From: Pseudopithomyces maydicus
Taxonomy: Eukaryota; Ascomycota; Dothideomycetes; Pleosporales; Didymosphaeriaceae
DNA: 64,000 nt
Assembly: GCA_026873275.1 (NCBI GenBank)
Contig: JANTUC010000004.1
Location: forward strand, 1,240,001 to 1,304,000
Direction of reading: 5' to 3'
The notes under the pieces are model-generated. The model searched no databases. It saw nothing but the letters and a program-made list of their open reading frames with translations, and was not told where the DNA came from. How positions within the stretch are numbered: the first letter of the stretch is position 1; every line of letters starts with the position of its first letter. Both the position numbers and the translations under genes were made by a program. Positions 58,441-64,000 of the stretch are shown one piece after another.

Positions 58441-60103
58441 ATGGTGGCAGACATCTACCAAGATGTCGCTATGGTCCCGGGTACAGAGATTATGGACTCA
58501 GACGGCAGGGCAAAGAAGGCTCTGATTCCTGTACCCTCCAATGATCCTTGCGACCCCTTGAACTGGTCCAAGAAATGGAAGCGTCAGTCTTTCAATGCCT
58601 CTAGACGTTTAGGAACATGCTAATTGCCCTTCAGTCATGGTCATGGCCAGTCAATGGCTGTTCACCTGGATCTCGGTCACTGGTGCCCTTTCTATTGCTC
58701 CTATGTTCCCACTTCTGGGACAAGAGTTCCATCTCAACAACTCACAGCTTGCATTCCTCACTGGCATTACTGTCATCACTCTCGGAGTAGCTGGATTTAT
58801 CATCGTTCCACTTAGCAACATCTTTGGGCGGCGAGCAGTATCATTAACATTTGCCGTTCTCATAATGCTCACGTGCATCTGGCAAGCACTTGCGACTTCG
58901 CATCGCAGTCTTCTTGCGGCACGAGCATTGAACGGCGTTGTATGCGCAACAAGCGAGACGATCCCAGTGCAGATGATTGCTGATGTGTTCTTCCTTTATG
59001 AAAGAGGAGCTTGGACTGGTGTTTACTTTACCGGTTACTTTCTTGGAGCCTTCCTCGGTCCCGTAATGAGCGGTTCCATCGCTGCTCACCACGGTTGGAA
59101 ATCTTTCTTCTGGTTGGAGACAGGACTTTCTGCCTTTGCAATTATTCTTATCGCCTTGACCTTCCCCGAGACCAAGTATCACCGCAACAACACCGGCACC
59201 CTTACTCCAGACTCAAATCAAGAAAACATATCGGAGCCACGCAGCGAACAAAACTCAATTGAAAAGCAAGTTTCTCGAGTTGCAAATCAACCATCCACCA
59301 ATGACACTGCTCTCGCCCCGCTGGGCCAAGGACGCCCGTCTCGTCAACAGTTCTTGCCTTTCAGGAAGCCAGACTCACGGTGGAAGATTTTCGTCATTCG
59401 TGATACCTGGACACCCATTAAAGTATTTTTCAATCCTATAATCTTATGGGCGGGACTCATGCTTGCTGGTCCCGCGGATCTCGTGCTATTCTTCAACATC
59501 TCCGAGTCTGTCATCTTTGCTGCGCCGCCATACCTTTTCAGCCCGGAGAACGTCGGTTACACCAACTTCGCTTTCGTAGTCGGCGCCCTTCTTGGTCTCG
59601 CTTCTGCAGGGCCTTTCTCTGACTGGGTTGCTGCGCGGGCAACGCGTAAGAACAACGGAATTCGTGAGCCCGAGATGCGTTTGCCCGCACTTTGGTTCTT
59701 CATGGTCATAACTGTGTTATCTGTTATTCTTGGTGGTGTTGGATACCAGCATCAATGGGCCTGGGGCCACATCGTAGTGTGGGGATATGGCTTTGCGGGT
59801 TTCTCCGTTACAACAGTACCGACCATCGCGATCACGTACGCCATCGATTGTTACAAGCCTATATCCGGCGAAATCATGGTTGTTGCAACTGTTTTCAAGA
59901 ATTTCATTGCTTTCTCATACAGTTACTGGATTTTCGATCTGGCACACACAAGCAAGGAAGGCTGGATTACACCTGCCATGGTTATATTTGCCTGCACAGT
60001 TGCCCCGGCGCTATTTGCTTTCCCCCTCTATTACGGTCTTGGTAAAAAGATTCGTACATGGACTAGAAACTCGGATGTTCATCGTATGGAGCAAGCGATC
60101 TAA
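58441..60103 (+). CDS. DHA1-family MFS exporter
   Basis: A drug:proton-antiporter-type (DHA1) major facilitator. Exons are 58441-58582 and 58635-60103 with one 52-nt intron; 536 residues. The cytosolic N-terminus ends in 'SNDPCDPLNWSKKWK', the NDPxNPxNWxxxxK signature that precedes helix 1 in fungal DHA1 exporters. Loop 2-3 is SNIFGRRAVSL. The helix 5 region is 'FTGYFLGAFLGPVMSGSIAA', and LTFPETKYHR ends the first half. A long charged central loop (about 205-265) follows. The C-terminal half is complete ('GEIMVVATVFKNFIAFSYSY'). Such exporters often accompany secondary-metabolite clusters; here the neighbours are another MFS permease and a 2OG oxygenase. The substrate is unknown. Confidence 0.88.
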
Positions 60104-60589
60104 AGTTAAGGTATTTTGGAAACTCGAATTTAAGATGACTTCCGAGGCTCAATCTACTGTCATGATCGACCTAGCCTGCTGTCACAACGATCTGAGCAAG
60201 CTAACCCCAACAGCAAACTCAGTCGGGAAGGTCACATCCATGAATTTCGTTAATATGATTAGACCTCTAGGTCTTATCACCTTTTGTCGCTATCGCGTCG
60301 TAGCTTTTTAATGCATTGACACTAAATTCTTTATTCTTTGCTCTGACTATATCAAAAGCAATATAGCTAGTTTTCAGAATTCTGCCAGATATTTATTTGA
60401 GTCATGAATGTTCACGACAAGTGACTTCTTCCTGTGCATATTCAAGCAGCTGGAAATTCTTGTCTTTTCCGAATCGGTATCACTTACACATGTGCTGATG
60501 CTCCAGGCAATTCGAGTATTTTTCTAACATAGTAACGGAGCACAGAAACTGTTGCGCTTCCCAATAAAACACAACTAGAGATTCCAGTC
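60104..60589. other. Convergent intergenic region
   Basis: About 490 bp between the two convergent MFS genes; no gene seen. Confidence 0.4.
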
Positions 60590-62264
60590 TCAAGCCTCTC
60601 CTACCTGAGGCGAAGCATCGTTAGATTTAGCCCTTTTCTTGTCATCTCTTCCCTGTACCAGCTGCAGCACTATCGACAAGATAACTAATGCTACACCTGT
60701 ACAAGATGCTCCAATGAACCCAGCCTTGAATCGCGGTGCCTCAACCGTCCGCCATATAGCTAACTGCCACCATATACGCATAGTGTAGCTGAACATGTTT
60801 GACGCAGCAATCACAAAACCTCTCATTTCATGATCATGCGGTATGAGGTCGGAGAACCAAGCAAAGTATGGTCCTGGAACACCCGCGCAGAAGTATGTCA
60901 GATAGTAGGCAACATATTTGAGCGTGTCAGGCACTCTCCAAACTGCGATAATGATGGCTCCAAAAACAGTGACTAGCTGCATGACGATGATAGCGGGCCA
61001 TCTCTTTCCTTTGAGCAGAGGCGAATCGGATAGCATGCCGGCAAGAATCTGAACGACAACTCCGACAGCGACTTGTCCAGTGGGCCATACGTTCCTCTCG
61101 TACACAGAATGACCGTTGGACTTGAGCCATAGAGCGAAGGCCGGCTGGTCAGTCGGGAAACTTGTTTGAACGAAGAAATATCCTAGTGGAAGAACCCAAA
61201 ACTGCCATTGTTTCGCAATGCGAAACAATTTAGTTCGATTCCAAGGGTTATGGCCAAGCGGCTTTTGCCCTTCATCTACTAGTCGTGCACACTGCCGTGC
61301 AGCTTCTTCCTTGGTGATGTAAAAAGCCCGCGTAGTTTCGGGAAAGTCGGGGATGAAGAAATAACCTAAAAAGGCAATTGGAAGAGATATGACGCCGCAT
61401 ATGATAAAAAGCCACTGTGTGTGTCAGCAGATGTCTTGCTTCGAGGGAAGTGAACTTGCCTGCCAGCCCTGTCGTCCTCTTACGCCATCTAAAGCAGAAT
61501 ATGCACCAGCTTGGAGATAACCACTGAACATGCTTGCTAATGCCGCAGTACAATAAAACAATGCAACACGTTTTCCTCTTTCAGCCTTCGTATACCAGCT
61601 AGTAATCAAGTACTTGTGGCTGGGTCAGCATACAAAAGCTTGCACGGCAAAGGGCGACTCACAATCATGACTGGGAAATACCCCGACTCACAGAGCCCAA
61701 CCAGGAATCGAATAGCGTAAAGATGCGAAACATTTGTAACAGATGAAGTACAGAATGTGAGAACAGACCATACAATCTCAAGCGTGGGTATTAGAATAGA
61801 TGGCCGAATGCGACTCGCTAGCATTACCGCGGGCATCTGACCCACGACATAGCCAGCCGTGAAAACATTCCCAGCGTACGTTAGTTCGCTACCATACATA
61901 TTGAGCGACTCTTTCATCTGGCTTGGTTAGCTTATTGTTCTTGCTGAGAGGTCTCTTCTTCAGGCGTATAACTTACTCCAGAAACGTATGCATTGCTGAT
62001 GTTGCTCTGGTCTAAATTTTTGCTAAAATAACCCAAGCAGGCGCTACTAAGAAGGAAAACATCGAGTTTGAACAGGAACCATTTCTCCTCTTTGCTCTTG
62101 TCTGGATCATCCCATAAGTGCCGCTGGACGGAGCGAAGGAACCTCAGTGGTCGGCTGTAAGTGCGATACTGTTCATTCTGAGAACGCCGGTCGGACGATA
62201 CATTGTCTGCGGATGCAGTGTCCTTTGACGATGTCTCAGTGCGAGAAATGGTTTTTGAAGCCAT
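60590..62264 (-). CDS. Dal5/Liz1-type MFS permease (anion:cation symporter family)
   Basis: A plasma-membrane permease of the allantoate/pantothenate/vitamin branch. Exons: 62264-61977, 61917-61663, 61612-61460 and 61414-60590; 506 residues, all phase 0. The acidic/basic N-terminus ends in 'DDPDKSKEEKWFLFKLDVFL', followed by 'LGYFSKNLDQSNISNAYVSG' and MKESLNMYGSELTY, close to pantothenate transporter Liz1/Fen2-like proteins. Family hallmarks are 'GYVVGQMPAVMLASRIRPS' and 'YFCAGVPGPYFAWFSDLIPH'. The third intron (61415-61459, 45 nt) starts with GC (GCAAGT), a GC-AG intron; the flanking sequence GWQ | WLFIICG confirms the junction. It is divergent from the last oxygenase with a shared 800-bp promoter, which could mean joint control. 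Confidence 0.88.
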
Positions 62265-63064
62265 TTTTGAATGCTTGTGTCGAGTTCCTGTCTCCTTCTG
62301 TAACTTCGATCTATACCATTGGCAATTATTTTCCTGTCAAACAAGCCTGAGCAGGCATATAGTGAGGTTCAAGCATCGTATTATAAGAGATACTTTGTCT
62401 GAATCCATATCGTTCCAATATCCTGATCATGCCAGGGCGTGGATGATGACATTTGCGTTTGTATTGCGTCTGAACTGTCTAGCTATGGCCATGCAGAATA
62501 CTAGCCCCATCAGAGATTAATATCCGGGGTTAAGTGTGGATCTGATATGGAGAGCGTGTTTTGGCTCCATAAGTGGTTGTTACAAATGCCGCTTCGGCAG
62601 TGGGCCTGCTTTTCGTGATGTGGGGATTCTATTGCGCCATTCGATCACCAACACACATGCGCACCATCCAGCGAGATGCTACTCATTGGCTACGACACTT
62701 CGCACTAAGTCGAGCGCAGCTGGTGCGTCGTATCCTAGAGCTGTTATCTTGTAGTAACGAGTATTACTTACTCGCACTGTCCGATTAATGTGGATTCAGA
62801 CGCGGATGTAAGGTTGCATCGCTTTAATTCCGATACTTGATCGAGTGTTTATTGGTGTAACGTTGGCCGCTTTTCGGAGCTGCGCGCTGTCATTCAGATG
62901 ACGATATCTGGGGTGCAGATGGCGACAAAGCTTCGTTCGATATTGATAAGGCGCTGTGGAATCATGTGTGGATGAGTTGGTATATAGCTCTGCACACGAC
63001 AAAGCATCATACTATCATCAATTACCCAGGCACAACTTGGATAAACAGTTCTGACATTGCCACA
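62265..63064. promoter_or_regulatory. Shared divergent promoter of the Liz1-like permease and 2OG oxygenase
   Basis: These 800 bp separate two divergent start codons. Nothing in it looks like a gene. No binding site could be named. Confidence 0.4.
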
Positions 63065-64000
63065 ATGTCCAACACCGCAGTTGAAACATCGACAGTACAA
63101 GAGCAGTCTACGCCAGACTACCGTCAATACGACTTTTCAAATCTTGAGCCCTATGTCCATCCGCCAGAAACGAAAGCCGACCTCCCCTGGTCAGAGCTTG
63201 TGACCCTCGACCTTGAGGACTACAATCGCCCTGGTGGAAAAGAAAGGCTAGCCAAGCAGCTCGAGCATGCTGTTCACCATGTTGGATTTGTAGGTCAGCC
63301 TCGAAGATATCCGTCGTTGAGTATACTCATCCTTTACAGTTTTATGTTAAAAACTTCGGCTTGACGCAAGATCAAATTGATCAACAATTCACATTAGCGA
63401 AACACTTCTTCCAGTTGCCTGTTTCGGAAAAAGAGAAATACGAAATCGATTACGCAGCAGCCGTCTACAATGGCTGGAGAAGGTCTGGGCGGTCCCTCGT
63501 GGCAAGCGCAAAAGACAATATCGAGATATTTAACATCCCAAAATTCACTAATGACTTCCTGGGCAAGTACGACTATCCAGACCTCCTGAAGGCACACATG
63601 TCTGAGATCGAGGTCTTTCAACGGGCACTACACTCTAATGTCGTTTTACCACTGTTACGACTCTTCGCCATCGTGCTGCAGCTGCCCGACGAAGAATATC
63701 TGGTCAAACAGCACACATTCGAGAAGAAGTCAGAGGACCACTTCCGGTACATGATCTATAATGCTCGATCTGAACAGGAATGGGCTGAGGCAAAGTATGG
63801 CGCAACGGGTGGCCACACTGACTTGGGCACCGTTACGCTTCTTTTCCGACAACCTGTCGCAGGACTACAGATTCTGGGAGAGGACGGCAACTGGACTTGG
63901 GTGCAAGCTCAACCAGGAACTATCACTGTCAATCTCGCCGACACGATCAGCCATCTTACCGGTGGCTGGCTCAAGTCGTCCGTGCATCGTGTAGTTGCAC
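63065..64000 (+). CDS. 2OG-Fe(II) dioxygenase, cut by window end
   Basis: An isopenicillin-N-synthase-like 2-oxoglutarate/Fe(II) oxygenase. Exons are 63065-63289 and 63340 onward (50-nt intron, phase 0); 295 residues are visible with no stop. The DIOX_N part reads 'KQLEHAVHHVGF' | 'FYVKNFGLTQDQIDQQFTLA', with a normal GF-F-Y junction, unlike the frame-broken oxygenase at 14 kb. 'VYNGWRRSGR' and 'DNIEIFNIPKF' are seen in this fungal subgroup. Fe ligands are His234 and Asp236 (GGHTDLGT) and His291 (SVHRVV); the 2OG-binding Arg-x-Ser should lie just beyond the window. It is not a close copy of the 14-kb oxygenase. With the two transporters to its left it may belong to a second accessory cluster. 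Confidence 0.88.

Noticed and set aside
1..64000. CRISPR arrays, operons, riboswitches or insertion sequences
   Set aside because: The window is eukaryotic; no spaced direct repeats or bacterial mobile-element ends were seen.
1..64000. tRNA genes
   Set aside because: I looked for B-box-like GGTTCGANTCC patterns on both strands and found none with a matching acceptor stem; a covariance search would be decisive.

Overview
The window looks like nuclear DNA of a filamentous ascomycete fungus. Most genes are split by short GT-AG introns of 45-125 nt with CTRAY-type branch points. The families are typical of Pezizomycotina: an iterative highly reducing polyketide synthase (HR-PKS), an NLR-like STAND protein, DUF2011 and DUF7730-like proteins, Mso1, Gyp7 and a dispersed single 5S rRNA gene. 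Dothideomycetes is my best guess, from the overall look of the housekeeping proteins; it is an inference and not tested.

Layout. Positions 1-6 kb hold two divergent housekeeping genes: TSC2/tuberin (minus strand, cut by the window start) and the importin-alpha exporter CSE1 (plus). At 7.5-10.8 kb lie a sugar/SV2-like MFS transporter and an AlaX-type alanyl-tRNA editing protein. Positions 10.8-13.9 kb are a gene desert with one 5S rRNA gene, one decayed 5S copy and a heptanucleotide microsatellite. Positions 13.9-24.5 kb are a small secondary-metabolite locus: a 2OG-Fe(II) oxygenase and a complete 10-exon HR-PKS (KS-AT-DH-cMT-ER-KR-ACP). Positions 24.5-29.8 kb hold a DUF7730-like membrane protein and an NLR-like NACHT protein. 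Positions 30.6-45.6 kb are a long run of minus-strand genes: an unknown protein, the Rab GAP Gyp7, Mso1, a Thr/Ser-rich secreted protein, an F-box protein, an unknown protein with N-terminal repeats, a DUF2011 protein and a small membrane protein. Positions 46.2-51.3 kb hold a Zn2Cys6-ankyrin protein, sulfide:quinone oxidoreductase and an unknown protein. Positions 51.9-56.2 kb hold two secreted enzymes, a PcRGLX/YetA-like polysaccharide lyase and an astacin-like metallopeptidase. Positions 58.4-64 kb hold a DHA1-type MFS exporter, a Dal5/Liz1-type MFS permease and a second 2OG-Fe(II) oxygenase cut by the window end. This last group could be the edge of another accessory cluster.

Genes as systems. 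Tsc2 restrains TORC1 through Rheb. Cse1 returns importin-alpha to the cytoplasm. Gyp7 and Mso1 act on vesicle traffic (Rab inactivation; Sec1/SNARE docking). The HR-PKS would make a reduced polyketide, and the adjacent oxygenase is the only tailoring enzyme beside it.

A recurring oddity: several otherwise intact genes are broken by a single-base shift exactly at a mononucleotide run (the oxygenase at 14151, Gyp7 at 35751, the unknown gene near 42982, the lyase at 53002, the astacin at 56073, and the NLR at 29465). Five of the six need one more base in the run. This looks like systematic homopolymer miscalling rather than six independent pseudogenes, and those genes are annotated as single loci. 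Exon boundaries were worked out by hand from splice motifs, frame continuity and family expectation.
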